A stretch of 64,000 nucleotides of DNA, taken from Companilactobacillus paralimentarius DSM 13238 = JCM 10415. GTDB lineage: Bacteria > Bacillota > Bacilli > Lactobacillales > Lactobacillaceae. Position numbers and translations under genes: made by a program. The notes under the pieces are model-generated. The model ran no database searches and had not been told where the DNA came from. It was given only the letters and a program-made list of their open reading frames with translations. The stretch is taken from the NCBI RefSeq assembly GCF_001434985.1, contig NZ_AZES01000165.1, positions 49,784 to 113,783 of the forward strand. Reading direction: 5' to 3'. How positions within the stretch are numbered: position 1 is the stretch's first letter; every line of letters begins with the position of its first letter. This document shows, in pieces, positions 8,719 through 17,780 of this stretch.

Positions 8719-8735
8719 AGGTTTCAAATTAACTT

Positions 8736-9764
8736 TTAACCAATGCCTCCGTCGGCTTTAACTGGTTTCAAGAATTGATCAATAATTTGTGAAACACGAT
8801 TAAGGTCAACATTACCACCAGATACCATAGCAACAGTCTTTTTATTCTTGAGCCATCTGTCATCAATCTTATGTGATTCAAGAGCTGCTACTGGAAGTGC
8901 ACCAGCACCTTCTGCTACAACCTTAGTTCTCTGTAATAGATCCTTCATAGCATGAGCAATTTCATCTTCATTTACTAAGACGATTTCATCTACTAATTCA
9001 CTAACGATTGGGAATGTGATGTCTCCTGGTACAGCAACATCTGTTCCATCTGCTAATGTAAAGTCATCGTGATGTTTAGTAATTTGACCAGCTTTAACTG
9101 ATGCATACATACCATGAACATTTTCTGATTGAACACCAACGATATGGATATTAGGATTAAATGATTTCAATGCGGTAGCCATTCCGGAAATCAATCCTCC
9201 ACCACCGACAGGAATAATAACAGTATCTACATCCCAAATATCATCTAAAATTTCCAAGCCAATCGTTCCTTGTCCAGCGATAACATATTTGTCATTGAAC
9301 GGATCAACGATAGTCTTTCCTTCTCTTTCAGCACGTTCGAACATCCATTGATGTGCATCATCGAAAGTTGCACCATGGATATCAACCTCTGCACCATAAC
9401 CTCTTGTAGCGTCACGTTTCATTTGTGGAGCTTCTTCAGGCATAACAACCGTTGTGTCAATTCCTAATAAATGTCCTGTCAAAGCTACACCTTGAGCATG
9501 ATTACCAGCTGATGCGGTAATAACACCCCGACTCAATTCCTCTTTTGATAAGTGATTAATTTTATTGTTGGCACCTCTGAATTTGAATGATCCTGTTAAT
9601 TGCATATTTTCTAGTTTTAAGAAAACGTCCCCACCAACAACATTACGACTCAAAAACATGGATTGAACTAGAGGGGTCTTACGAGCATATTTCCCAACAA
9701 TAGCCTTTGCCTCTTCAATATCATGAATATCAACAATATTATCAATACCTACACCTTTAAGCAT
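8736..9764 (-). CDS. Threonine dehydratase, catabolic (TdcB/IlvA-type, no regulatory domain)
   Basis: This PLP enzyme deaminates threonine to 2-oxobutyrate (and often serine to pyruvate). The PLP lysine lies in GSFKFRGA and the phosphate-binding glycine loop is GGGGLISG. The protein is 342 aa and ends after the fold-type II catalytic domain, without the ACT-like regulatory domain of biosynthetic IlvA, so a catabolic role is likely. The ATG at 9764 is preferred because GAGG lies 8 nt upstream; the ATG at 9782 has no site. It lies 46 nt after ald (28 nt if the upstream ATG were used) and probably shares its cre-controlled promoter. Confidence 0.9.
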   Translation of the reverse strand: MLKGVGIDNIVDIHDIEEAKAIVGKYARKTPLVQSMFLSRNVVGGDVFLKLENMQLTGSFKFRGANNKINHLSKEELSRGVITASAGNHAQGVALTGHLLGIDTTVVMPEEAPQMKRDATRGYGAEVDIHGATFDDAHQWMFERAEREGKTIVDPFNDKYVIAGQGTIGLEILDDIWDVDTVIIPVGGGGLISGMATALKSFNPNIHIVGVQSENVHGMYASVKAGQITKHHDDFTLADGTDVAVPGDITFPIVSELVDEIVLVNEDEIAHAMKDLLQRTKVVAEGAGALPVAALESHKIDDRWLKNKKTVAMVSGGNVDLNRVSQIIDQFLKPVKADGGIG

Positions 9765-9810
9765 GATCCGTACCTCATTCATTTTTATTTTAAATACATT
9801 TTGTCAATAT

Positions 9811-10932
9811 TTAGTTAACTGATTCTTCATCAACTGATAATTCTGTGTATGGTAAATCAAGTGAATCTGCCAATCCTTTATTGGTTACTTTACCTTCAAA
9901 TAGGTTAACTCCAGATGCCAAAGCTTTATCTGTCTTGATGGCTTCATTAATACCTTTATCAGCAATTTCTAGTAAGTAACTTAAATTACCTTTTGCCAAA
10001 GCCATTGTGGCTGTACGTGGTACTGCTCCCGGTTGATTAGGAACTGCATAATGGATAATTCCATCTTTTACAAAGATTGGATCATCAATTGTTGTTGGAT
10101 GATCAATTGTTTCAACAGTTCCACCTTGATCAATGGCTACATCGACTAATACACTTCCTGGTTTCATTGATTTAACCATATATTCTTTAACCAACTTAGG
10201 TGGTCTTGAACCTGGAATCAGAATTGTTGAAATAAAGATATCAGCATCCTTAATTTCCTTAGCTAAATTCTCTTCATTTGATTTGACAACTCTAAATTTC
10301 TTACCTGCAAATTTATCTTGTAGGAACTTAATTCTTTCGTCGTTTAATTCGATAATTACAACTGAGCAGCCCATGTTCAAAGCTAATGTAGCAGCGTTAA
10401 TAGCAGCGTTTCCACCACCAAAGATTACAACGTTTCCACCATCAATTCCGGGGATGCCGGGTAGAAGAATTCCTTGACCTTGATGCTGTGCTTCAAGATA
10501 ATAAGCCCCCATAATAACTGATCTACGACCAGCAATTGCACTCATTGGTGCTAACAATTCCAATTTCCCATCTTTGACAATTGTTTCACCACCAATTGCA
10601 GTTGTACCAGCTTTCATCATTGCCTCAACAGTTGGTTTTGATGATGCCAAATGTTGAAATCCCCAAACAATTTTACCTTTTGAGAAATACTTGTATTCTT
10701 CAGGATCAGGTTCCTTAACCTTGATGATCAATTTAGCTTTCCAGCCACCTTCATGACTAACTAATTTGCCACCAGCATCGACATACTCTTCGTTTGTAAA
10801 GCCTGCTCCAATACCTGCATCTTTTTCAACAAGTACCTCATTACCTGCTTCAACCATCTTACGAACATTCTCTGGAGTTGCCGCTACACGACCTTCTCCC
10901 TCTTTTTGTTCTTTAATTACAGCGATTTGCAT
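9811..10932 (-). CDS. ald: Alanine dehydrogenase
   Basis: Ald interconverts alanine and pyruvate plus ammonia with NAD(H). The 373-aa protein begins MQIAVIKEQKEGEGRVAATPENV, with the conserved N-terminal substrate domain, and carries the central Rossmann segment IFGGGNAAINAATLALNMG and ELNDERI. Length matches the family. The ATG at 10932 follows AGGAGAG; an in-frame start 27 nt upstream overlaps that site. It is the first gene of an ald-threonine dehydratase operon that would channel amino acid carbon through oxo-acids. CcpA repression is suggested by a perfect cre over the promoter. Confidence 0.93.
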   Translation of the reverse strand: MQIAVIKEQKEGEGRVAATPENVRKMVEAGNEVLVEKDAGIGAGFTNEEYVDAGGKLVSHEGGWKAKLIIKVKEPDPEEYKYFSKGKIVWGFQHLASSKPTVEAMMKAGTTAIGGETIVKDGKLELLAPMSAIAGRRSVIMGAYYLEAQHQGQGILLPGIPGIDGGNVVIFGGGNAAINAATLALNMGCSVVIIELNDERIKFLQDKFAGKKFRVVKSNEENLAKEIKDADIFISTILIPGSRPPKLVKEYMVKSMKPGSVLVDVAIDQGGTVETIDHPTTIDDPIFVKDGIIHYAVPNQPGAVPRTATMALAKGNLSYLLEIADKGINEAIKTDKALASGVNLFEGKVTNKGLADSLDLPYTELSVDEESVN

Positions 10933-10980
10933 ATTCACACTCTCCTTTTGTGAAAACAATAACTATTTCCTTACAAGTGC

Positions 10981-11009
10981 ATGATAACGCTTACAGTCAA
11001 GGGTATCAA
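10981..11009 (-). promoter_or_regulatory. ald promoter with overlapping CcpA cre site
   Basis: On the minus strand, TTGATA (11009-11004), a 17-nt spacer and TATCAT (10986-10981). The cre TGTAAGCGTTATCA (10995-10982) matches the consensus TGWAARCGYWWWCW fully and covers the spacer end and the -10, a position expected to give repression by CcpA. Confidence 0.82.
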
Positions 11010-11212
11010 CCAGTTTTTTTACTTCACAAACTTAAAGATTATGATAACTATTGCTAAGATTGAGAAAATTTTATCAAAAAAATTTTTAATTTCACAAATT
11101 ATCATATTTTAAAAAAATTATGATCCATATATTGTTTACAAGGTAAAAACAAGTGTTCATTTAAAATGAACACTTATCGTATCATTCTGATATTATATTC
11201 ATTTCATTTTTA
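11010..11212. other. AT-rich spacer upstream of ald, with one hairpin
   Basis: No gene is seen. It contains several A/T tracts and an 11-bp perfect stem (11151-11161 with 11165-11175) followed on the minus strand by TTTTT, which looks like an extra terminator after thrS. Confidence 0.5.
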
Positions 11213-11254
11213 ACAAAAAAAATACACTCAACCATTTTCATGATTGAATGTATT
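11213..11254 (-). terminator. thrS terminator
   Basis: An 11-bp stem (11221-11231 with 11244-11254, one G-U pair) is followed on the minus strand by eight Ts (11220-11213). Confidence 0.88.
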
Positions 11255-11289
11255 TGAATTATAAAATTCATTTCATTGAAGGATATTAA

Positions 11290-13260
11290 TTAATCCTTAG
11301 CATCAGATTTATCAGTAACATCTTTACGACTAAAGTTAGCAATATCGGCAACAACAGAACTTACAAACATCTTAGCATTTTCTGAAGCTGAATCAGCTTC
11401 ACCATATTTTCTTACAGAAACTGTGGCGTTTTTAGCTTCCTCATCACCAATAACTACTGTATATGGTACCTTCATTGTTTGAGCATCACGAATCTTGTAA
11501 CCCATCTTTTCATCACGATCATCAATTTCGGCACGAATATTCTTAGCACGTAATTCTGAAAGAACTTCATTGGCATATTCTGAGTGAAGTTTTTGGTTAA
11601 CAGGGATAATACGTACTTGTGTAGGAGCCAACCATGTTGGGAAAGCACCCTTGTAAATTTCAATTAGGTAAGCAATAAATCTTTCCATAGTTGAAACAAT
11701 ACCACGGTGAATCATAACTGGTCTGTGATCTTCACCATCTGAACCAACATATGTTAGTTGGAACTTCTCTGGTTGCATGAAGTCTAGTTGAATTGTTGAC
11801 AATGTTTCTTCATTACCAAGAGCTGTCTTTGTTTGTACATCAAGTTTTGGACCATAGAAAGCAGCTTCACCTTCAGCTTCATAGTACTTCAAACCAAGAT
11901 CATCCATAGCGGCTTTAAGCATTGATTGTGATCTGTTCCACATTTCATCATCATCGAAGTACTTCTCTGTATTAGCAGGGTCACGATAACTTAGACGGAA
12001 TGTGTAATCATTGATATCAAAGTCTTTGTAAACTTCAACCATCAATTGTAGTGTACGTTTGAATTCTTCTTGAATTTGGTCAAGTGCAACGAATGTGTGA
12101 CCATCATTTAGAGTCATTTCACGAACACGTTGTAGACCTGACAAAGCACCTGATTTTTCATATCTGTGCATCATACCAAGTTCAGCAATACGAAGTGGTA
12201 GATCTCTGTATGAACGGTTGTGATGCTTGTAAATTTGAATATGTGAAGGACAGTTCATTGGACGTAGTTCAAGCATTTCGCCATCACCCATATCCATTGG
12301 TGGGAACATGTCTTCACGGTAGTGTGCCCAGTGACCTGAAGTCTTGTAAGCATTTAGGTTCATAAGGATAGGTGTGTAAACGTGTTGGTAACCCCAGGCA
12401 ACTTCCTTATCAACGATATATCTTTCGATAACACGACGGATTGTAGCACCATTTGGCATCCAATATGGAAGACCAGCACCAACTTCTGGGTCAACGAAGA
12501 ACAAGTCTAGATCACGGCCAATTGTTCTGTGATCACGTTCTTTAATTTCATCACGACGTTTAAGATCAGCCTCTAATCCATCTTCCTTATAGAAGGCTGT
12601 AGCATAAATTCTTTGAAGCATTGGGTTACTTGATTTACCTTGCCAATAAGCACCAGCAACTGAAAGTAGTTCAAAGTGTTTCAAAGCCTTTAGATTTGTA
12701 AGTACAGCATCATAACCAAAATCAACAAATCCATCTAATGTGTAAACAGGAATTTGAACAGATTCAATAGCACCGATTAATGAAGACTTGTATGGATCAT
12801 CCTTGAACATTTCAACAAGCTTGTCTTTATCCATCATAGATCTTTCAATCTTGTCATTGTTCTTAATAATCTTATTCATCAAAGCCTTGATATCTTTCAA
12901 TTCATCAACACTGATTTGTCCCTCTTTGCTGTCAGTATCAACATAGAAACCATCATCATTGGCTTGTTTTTCACCAAAGTGAAGATCTTTCTTGAAACTC
13001 TTAGCAGCAGCACTAAATACTAGAGCTGCAGTGTTTCTCAAAACCTTTAGAGCATCTTCCTTATCTTCTCCAGAGATAATTTCGATTTTAGCATCTTGTT
13101 TGATCGGACGTTCAAGATCAACTAAAGTATCATTAAGTTTACCAGCAACAGCTTTCTTACCCAATGATGTGCTAATTGATTTAGCAACATCTAAAGTAGT
13201 TGTGCCTTCGTCAAACTCCTTAACTGAATCATCTGGGAATGTTAACTTGATTTTTGACAT
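11290..13260 (-). CDS. thrS: Threonyl-tRNA synthetase
   Basis: This class II synthetase charges tRNA-Thr. Its 656 aa comprise an N-terminal TGS domain (about 1-62), the editing domain, the catalytic core with [16 protein letters not shown] (zinc ligand Cys and His) and motif 2 around [17 protein letters not shown], and the C-terminal anticodon-binding domain. The ribosome binding site AGGAGG precedes the ATG. A T-box leader upstream controls it by uncharged tRNA-Thr. In Bacillus thrS lies close to infC; here the two are separated by a 7-kb accessory block. Confidence 0.97.
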   Translation of the reverse strand: MSKIKLTFPDDSVKEFDEGTTTLDVAKSISTSLGKKAVAGKLNDTLVDLERPIKQDAKIEIISGEDKEDALKVLRNTAALVFSAAAKSFKKDLHFGEKQANDDGFYVDTDSKEGQISVDELKDIKALMNKIIKNNDKIERSMMDKDKLVEMFKDDPYKSSLIGAIESVQIPVYTLDGFVDFGYDAVLTNLKALKHFELLSVAGAYWQGKSSNPMLQRIYATAFYKEDGLEADLKRRDEIKERDHRTIGRDLDLFFVDPEVGAGLPYWMPNGATIRRVIERYIVDKEVAWGYQHVYTPILMNLNAYKTSGHWAHYREDMFPPMDMGDGEMLELRPMNCPSHIQIYKHHNRSYRDLPLRIAELGMMHRYEKSGALSGLQRVREMTLNDGHTFVALDQIQEEFKRTLQLMVEVYKDFDINDYTFRLSYRDPANTEKYFDDDEMWNRSQSMLKAAMDDLGLKYYEAEGEAAFYGPKLDVQTKTALGNEETLSTIQLDFMQPEKFQLTYVGSDGEDHRPVMIHRGIVSTMERFIAYLIEIYKGAFPTWLAPTQVRIIPVNQKLHSEYANEVLSELRAKNIRAEIDDRDEKMGYKIRDAQTMKVPYTVVIGDEEAKNATVSVRKYGEADSASENAKMFVSSVVADIANFSRKDVTDKSDAKD

Positions 13261-13284
13261 ATACTTTTCCTCCTAATATTTAGA

Positions 13285-13540
13285 CAACAAAAAATGCGTC
13301 CCTGAAGTATAGACACATCTTAAGACATGTACATACTTCAGGGACGCATTTCTACGCGGTTCCACCCACTTTAAAACTGTATAATAAAAAAACAGTTTTC
13401 ACTCTATGGTTATAAAGTAACCGGCACTTATACAATTTTATGTGAAAGTGGTAACTCCAGTAATGGGTAAGCTTCCAGTGACCGTACCCTCCCTGAATAG
13501 AACCGAAGTGTTATCTTTCATGGCTTTATTGAAACATTAA
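13285..13540 (-). ncRNA. T-box leader of thrS, threonine specifier ACC
   Basis: The minus-strand leader contains the T-box TGGAACCGCG (13364-13355), preceded by GGG. It is followed by a 19-bp terminator stem (13292-13310 with 13333-13351) ending in six Ts. A candidate specifier, ACC followed by A, lies at 13452-13450, inside the Stem I region. ACC is a threonine codon and fits the gene. Leader boundaries are approximate. Confidence 0.93.
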
Positions 13541-13557
13541 TTTTCAGATAATGCAAG

Positions 13558-14466
13558 CTATTTTTTAAATCTTCTATTCTCACCAGTCACAATTACTTCT
13601 CGTGACAAGTATTTAACTCGTTCCATAATCCGTTTAGCCTTGACAGGTTCTTCTTCTCCACGCTGATTCACAGCTAAATGTTGTTCCAATTCTTTCATCG
13701 AAAAATTGGATGAGAAAAAAGTTGGCAGATTTTCTTGCATTCGATACTGCAAAATAACCCCTAACACTTCGTCACGAATCCAACTAGACATCGTATCGGC
13801 ACCAATATCGTCCAACATCAAAATATCGGCACCTTTAATTTTATTAACTTTGGCCAACACATTATTTTGACCAATAGAGTCTTTCATTTCAACCGCGAAA
13901 GTTGGAAAATGCATTAAAGTTGTATGAACATCGTGTTTAAATAGTTCATTCGCAATAGCACCTAAAAGATAGGTCTTACCCACTCCAAAATCACCAGCCA
14001 AATATAGTCCAGGCGTGAAGCTATCTTGATGCAAATAATTATCAATGAAATCCAAAGCTTTGGCTAGAGCATCCTGTCTACCCTCACCATCGTAATCATC
14101 CAATTTTGCACGACGAATATCTGGAGCCATGTCCATCAAAACAAAGCCTGATTCGTACTGACTTCTCTTCTCTCGGTTTTGAGTGCGCTCATTAGGATAA
14201 TAAGCCACTTCGATATTATGATTGTTAACAATCAATTTAGGATAATATCCGCGCGTTAATTCACTCGTATGTCGCTTGTTATTATAAAACTCATAAATAC
14301 TAGCCGCACTAGTAGAGATTGCATTAGGATTAATTCTATCGCTATTTTCCTTCAAAAACCTCTGTACATCAGGATCATTCAAAGCACTATTAAGAAGACG
14401 GCGATAGTCCTCCGTCAAATTCTTTGAATTCAAATATTCTGCTAATCTACTACCTAAATTTTCCAT
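13558..14466 (-). CDS. dnaI: Primosomal protein DnaI (helicase loader)
   Basis: DnaI is the AAA+ loader that delivers the replicative helicase DnaC to the primosome in Firmicutes. The 302-aa protein has an N-terminal helicase-binding region, then Walker A GDFGVGKT at 158-165 and Walker B DILMLDDIG at 214-222. The ATG is 2 nt after dnaB, so the two loaders are cotranslated. The thrS T-box leader begins immediately downstream. Confidence 0.95.
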   Translation of the reverse strand: MENLGSRLAEYLNSKNLTEDYRRLLNSALNDPDVQRFLKENSDRINPNAISTSAASIYEFYNNKRHTSELTRGYYPKLIVNNHNIEVAYYPNERTQNREKRSQYESGFVLMDMAPDIRRAKLDDYDGEGRQDALAKALDFIDNYLHQDSFTPGLYLAGDFGVGKTYLLGAIANELFKHDVHTTLMHFPTFAVEMKDSIGQNNVLAKVNKIKGADILMLDDIGADTMSSWIRDEVLGVILQYRMQENLPTFFSSNFSMKELEQHLAVNQRGEEEPVKAKRIMERVKYLSREVIVTGENRRFKK

Positions 14467-14468
14467 AC

Positions 14469-15842
14469 TTAATTATCCTTATTTCTCAATCTCTTCAAAC
14501 GATTCTGAAGATCATCCTGTTCATTTTTTTGATTCTTTTGTGCTGGAACCTTAGCTTTCACCTTACTCCAATCAGTTGCCTGTTCAATTTTACGGTTTTT
14601 ATTATTGTAACGTCGTTTGGGATTACGACTCTTAGTTTGAAAATCATTGATTCGTTTCAAAGCTTGTTCAGGTGTTTTAACATCATTTTGTTGCCAATCG
14701 TTAGCCATCGTTTCCATCAATGGCAAAGTCAAAGTCGGTGAAGTTTGTAAAATATAGTACACCATAATATTTAATACCGCCGGAGACAAATAAGTCTTCG
14801 TTGCCATATTTCTCAAAGCATTAGATTCTACTGTACCAGTAAAACCACCGCTCTTTTGTTTTTGAGCTGCTAAAAATTCGGCAGGACGCAAAGAACGAGC
14901 TTGCTTTAACAACAATTGATCGGCACGATTCAATTGTCCGTCAGTTTGCTCAGCTGGTTCCGTTTCTGTATTAGCTTGCTGTTTAACTGAAATATTAGCA
15001 TTCTTTTCAAAACGATCTTGTACTGCTTTTTTCAGACGTGCGGGATCGATCTTGTTATTGACGATATCACAAGTTTTACCAATTAAATCAATCAATGTAA
15101 TCTCATCTAAGCCATAAAATGCATGAAGATTTAAAATTAATTCCTGATTTTCCAGCAGATTATCAGGATGAATTCTGAATAACTGTTGAATCCGATCCGA
15201 GATTAGTTCCCAATCTAATTGAGGAATCTCTTCTTCATTCAACGACGGTTTTTTATTGTCTGTATTATTTATTTCAAAACTATCTTGGGTATTCTTTACT
15301 TCAGTTGGCGTATTGATCAAATCACTATTACTTAATTGGAAAACTTCCAAAAAGTCTTTTGTTATCTCATGTGAATTTTGCAAGATCAAATCTGAATGTG
15401 TGTATTTATCGGCCAATAAATGATACTTGCTCTCACCAACTTGCTCATAAAGGAAAATACTCATCAAATCGTCTTTAAAAAATTCATCTGGTGACAACGG
15501 TTCAAAAAGTTGATAGATATAGTAAGGTCCTAAGCTATCTTTCTTTTGATAGGTCCTAATTAATCCTAGGGCCTCCGTCTTGATCCGTGCCTCATAAAAT
15601 CGTTTCAAATCAATACCAAGTAAACTCATTAATTCAGCATGGCTTTTTCTTTGCGTGACGACTTCTTTATTAGGCAATTTTTCCCACAGCAACAAGTACA
15701 AACTGAAAGCCTCAGTACCTAAAATGGGCAAATATAAGTCAGTCAAAACATGACGATCATCATCATTTAAATGACCACTTGGCAAACACCAATAACCGAC
15801 TAAAGGTGTAAATTTATCTGATTCAAAATTACTCACGGACAC
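14469..15842 (-). CDS. dnaB: Replication initiation and membrane attachment protein DnaB
   Basis: This is the Firmicutes DnaB helicase-loading factor, not the helicase. It works with DnaD and DnaI at oriC and at restarting forks. The 457-aa product has an N-terminal winged-helix domain (residues 1-120) and a C-terminal DnaB/DnaD-type helical domain around QKSGGFTGTVESNALRNMA. The acidic/polar middle region is variable, as usual. The start is GTG at 15842 with GGGGAG upstream. It sits between nrdR and dnaI as in other Bacillales and Lactobacillales. Confidence 0.94.
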   Translation of the reverse strand: MSVSNFESDKFTPLVGYWCLPSGHLNDDDRHVLTDLYLPILGTEAFSLYLLLWEKLPNKEVVTQRKSHAELMSLLGIDLKRFYEARIKTEALGLIRTYQKKDSLGPYYIYQLFEPLSPDEFFKDDLMSIFLYEQVGESKYHLLADKYTHSDLILQNSHEITKDFLEVFQLSNSDLINTPTEVKNTQDSFEINNTDNKKPSLNEEEIPQLDWELISDRIQQLFRIHPDNLLENQELILNLHAFYGLDEITLIDLIGKTCDIVNNKIDPARLKKAVQDRFEKNANISVKQQANTETEPAEQTDGQLNRADQLLLKQARSLRPAEFLAAQKQKSGGFTGTVESNALRNMATKTYLSPAVLNIMVYYILQTSPTLTLPLMETMANDWQQNDVKTPEQALKRINDFQTKSRNPKRRYNNKNRKIEQATDWSKVKAKVPAQKNQKNEQDDLQNRLKRLRNKDN

Positions 15843-15853
15843 TAATACTCCCC

Positions 15854-16327
15854 TTACTTCTTATCAATTTTCTTGCCATTGGACATCATTTCCTGAACCT
15901 CTTCCATAAATCCATTCATGTCCTTAAATTCACGATAAACACTAGCAAAACGAATATAAGTCACGTCATCAACTTTGGACAAAATTCTCATGACGTGTTC
16001 ACCAATTAATTGTGAGCGAACCTCACTTTCACCTGTTGATCTTATCTCGTTTTCTACTTTATCGACGATACTATTCATTTGATCCATCGTTACAGGACGT
16101 TTTTCAGCAGCACGAACTAAACCACGTAATAACTTTTCGCGGCTGAATTCCTCTCTGTTGCCATTCTTTTTGATAACCAACAATGGTGATTTTTCTAATC
16201 TTTCAAACGTTGTGAACCGTGTTCCACAGTATTCACACTCACGTCTTCTTCTAATGGCACGTCCTTCATCACTGGGACGACTGTCAATAACTTTTGATGA
16301 ATCATGATGACAATGCGGACAAATCAA
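15854..16327 (-). CDS. nrdR: Transcriptional repressor NrdR
   Basis: NrdR is a zinc-finger/ATP-cone repressor of ribonucleotide reductase genes. The zinc ribbon has CPHC at residues 3-6 and CEYC at 31-34, followed by the ATP-cone with [20 protein letters not shown]. The 157-aa length is standard. The start is TTG at 16327, 8 nt after AGAGG; the next residues ICPHC match the family start, so no longer form is likely. It sits 12 nt upstream of dnaB in the replication operon. Confidence 0.96.
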   Translation of the reverse strand: MICPHCHHDSSKVIDSRPSDEGRAIRRRRECEYCGTRFTTFERLEKSPLLVIKKNGNREEFSREKLLRGLVRAAEKRPVTMDQMNSIVDKVENEIRSTGESEVRSQLIGEHVMRILSKVDDVTYIRFASVYREFKDMNGFMEEVQEMMSNGKKIDKK

Positions 16328-16348
16328 AATTCCAGCCTCTTTTCCAAA

Positions 16349-16942
16349 TTAAAGTTGTGGTATTAACCGACTAAACTCATCCTGAAGATGTGCTAAATCC
16401 TCTGAATTATCAATCACAAAGTCGGCACGCTCTTTTTTCTCGTACATCGACATCTGCGAATTGATTTGTTCCAAAGCAACTTCCTTACTTAAAGCGTTTC
16501 GTCTCATCAATCGATGCAATTGAATTTGCGGCTCGACATAGACACTGATCACACCATCAAAGTAATTTTGATAATTGCCTTCAAACAATAATGGTATTTC
16601 AAAAATGGAGATTGTTTTTTCAGTTGATCTTTTAACTTCAGCAACCGTTTGTAAAATTTCTTTTTTTATCAAAGGCCTCGTTATTTTATCCAACTTATCT
16701 AACTCATCTCTATCGCTGAAAACAATCGAACTTAATTTTCGACGATTAAGATTTCCATCGGGCAATAAAACTTGCTCACCAAACTGTTGGGTAATCTGTT
16801 TTAAACCTAAGGTTCCGACCTTGACCACGTCTCGAGCAACATAATCAGCATCGTATACGATGAATTTATTATGTCTAAATAAATTTAAAACGGTTGATTT
16901 ACCAGAGGCAATCCCTCCAGTCAAACCATAAATCTTACTCAT
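16349..16942 (-). CDS. coaE: Dephospho-CoA kinase
   Basis: CoaE phosphorylates the 3'-hydroxyl of dephospho-CoA in the last step of CoA synthesis. The P-loop GGIASGKST lies at residues 9-17, and the lid region with RLMRRNALSKEVA follows. Its length is 197 aa. The ATG at 16942 forms an ATGA overlap with the mutM stop, supporting this start over one 24 nt upstream inside mutM. It belongs to polA-mutM-coaE-nrdR-dnaB-dnaI. Confidence 0.95.
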   Translation of the reverse strand: MSKIYGLTGGIASGKSTVLNLFRHNKFIVYDADYVARDVVKVGTLGLKQITQQFGEQVLLPDGNLNRRKLSSIVFSDRDELDKLDKITRPLIKKEILQTVAEVKRSTEKTISIFEIPLLFEGNYQNYFDGVISVYVEPQIQLHRLMRRNALSKEVALEQINSQMSMYEKKERADFVIDNSEDLAHLQDEFSRLIPQL

Positions 16943-17766
16943 TTTACTACCTGGCACTTTGGACAAAAATGCGTACCACGACCTCCGACCTTGATCTTCA
17001 CAATCTCAGTACCGCATCTTGGACAAGGTGTTCCTTCTTTTCCATAAACTTTTAAATTATTTTGCATGTTACCCTTGTGGCCTGTAGCATCCACATAGGT
17101 TCTAATTGACGAGCCACCAGCAGCAATTCCCTTATCCATCTCTTGATTAGAAGCCTCAATAATTTTTTGAATATCTTCATCACTAAGGTGATTAGCTGGC
17201 GTCTCAGGGTGCAATTTAACTTGCCAGAGAACTTCATCAACATAAATATTTCCTAGACCACTCATAACACTTTGATCTAACAAGACGGTCTTAATATCCT
17301 TATGATGACGCATAATTCTTGGCTTTAAATTTTGAAAAGTAAATTCAGTTGATAATGGCTCTGGCCCCAATTTTTTAAGCGACTTATTTTCTGATAATTC
17401 ATCAGTGTTCCACAACTGCATACGACCGAATTTACGAACATCATTATAAATCATCTTTTGACCATTATCCAAAGTAAAGATAGCATGCGAATGCTTATCA
17501 ATTGCACTTGGATCAGCTGAAATACGATACTTACCTTCCATTCTCAAATGACTAATAATTGTATAACCATTATCTAAATGAATCAATAAAAATTTTGCTC
17601 GACGACCAACATCACTGATAGTTGCTCCCGTAACAAATTCAACAAATTGATCCACATCACCAGTTATCAAATCAGGATAACGAATCTCAACATGAGTTAT
17701 CTTTCTACCCTTCACTTGAGCAATTAAACTGCGTCTGACAGTCTCTACTTCTGGCATTTCTGGCAT
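16939..17766 (-). CDS. mutM: Formamidopyrimidine-DNA glycosylase (Fpg)
   Basis: MutM removes 8-oxoguanine and cleaves the abasic site. The mature N terminus PEMPEVETVRR gives the catalytic Pro and Glu directly after Met1. The C-terminal zinc finger has CPRCG and CPKC (last 25 residues), and GLGNIYVDEVLW is the H2TH region. Its length of 275 aa is normal. It lies 14 nt after polA, as in other lactobacilli, linking repair synthesis with base excision. Confidence 0.97.
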   Translation of the reverse strand: MPEMPEVETVRRSLIAQVKGRKITHVEIRYPDLITGDVDQFVEFVTGATISDVGRRAKFLLIHLDNGYTIISHLRMEGKYRISADPSAIDKHSHAIFTLDNGQKMIYNDVRKFGRMQLWNTDELSENKSLKKLGPEPLSTEFTFQNLKPRIMRHHKDIKTVLLDQSVMSGLGNIYVDEVLWQVKLHPETPANHLSDEDIQKIIEASNQEMDKGIAAGGSSIRTYVDATGHKGNMQNNLKVYGKEGTPCPRCGTEIVKIKVGGRGTHFCPKCQVVK

Positions 17767-17780
17767 TTTATCACCTACTA

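Noticed and set aside
10133..10477. 114-aa frame on the plus strand inside ald
   Set aside because: Its codons mirror the antisense of a well-conserved gene and it has no ribosome binding site; several similar long frames inside thrS, polA, argS and the PBP gene were rejected for the same reason.
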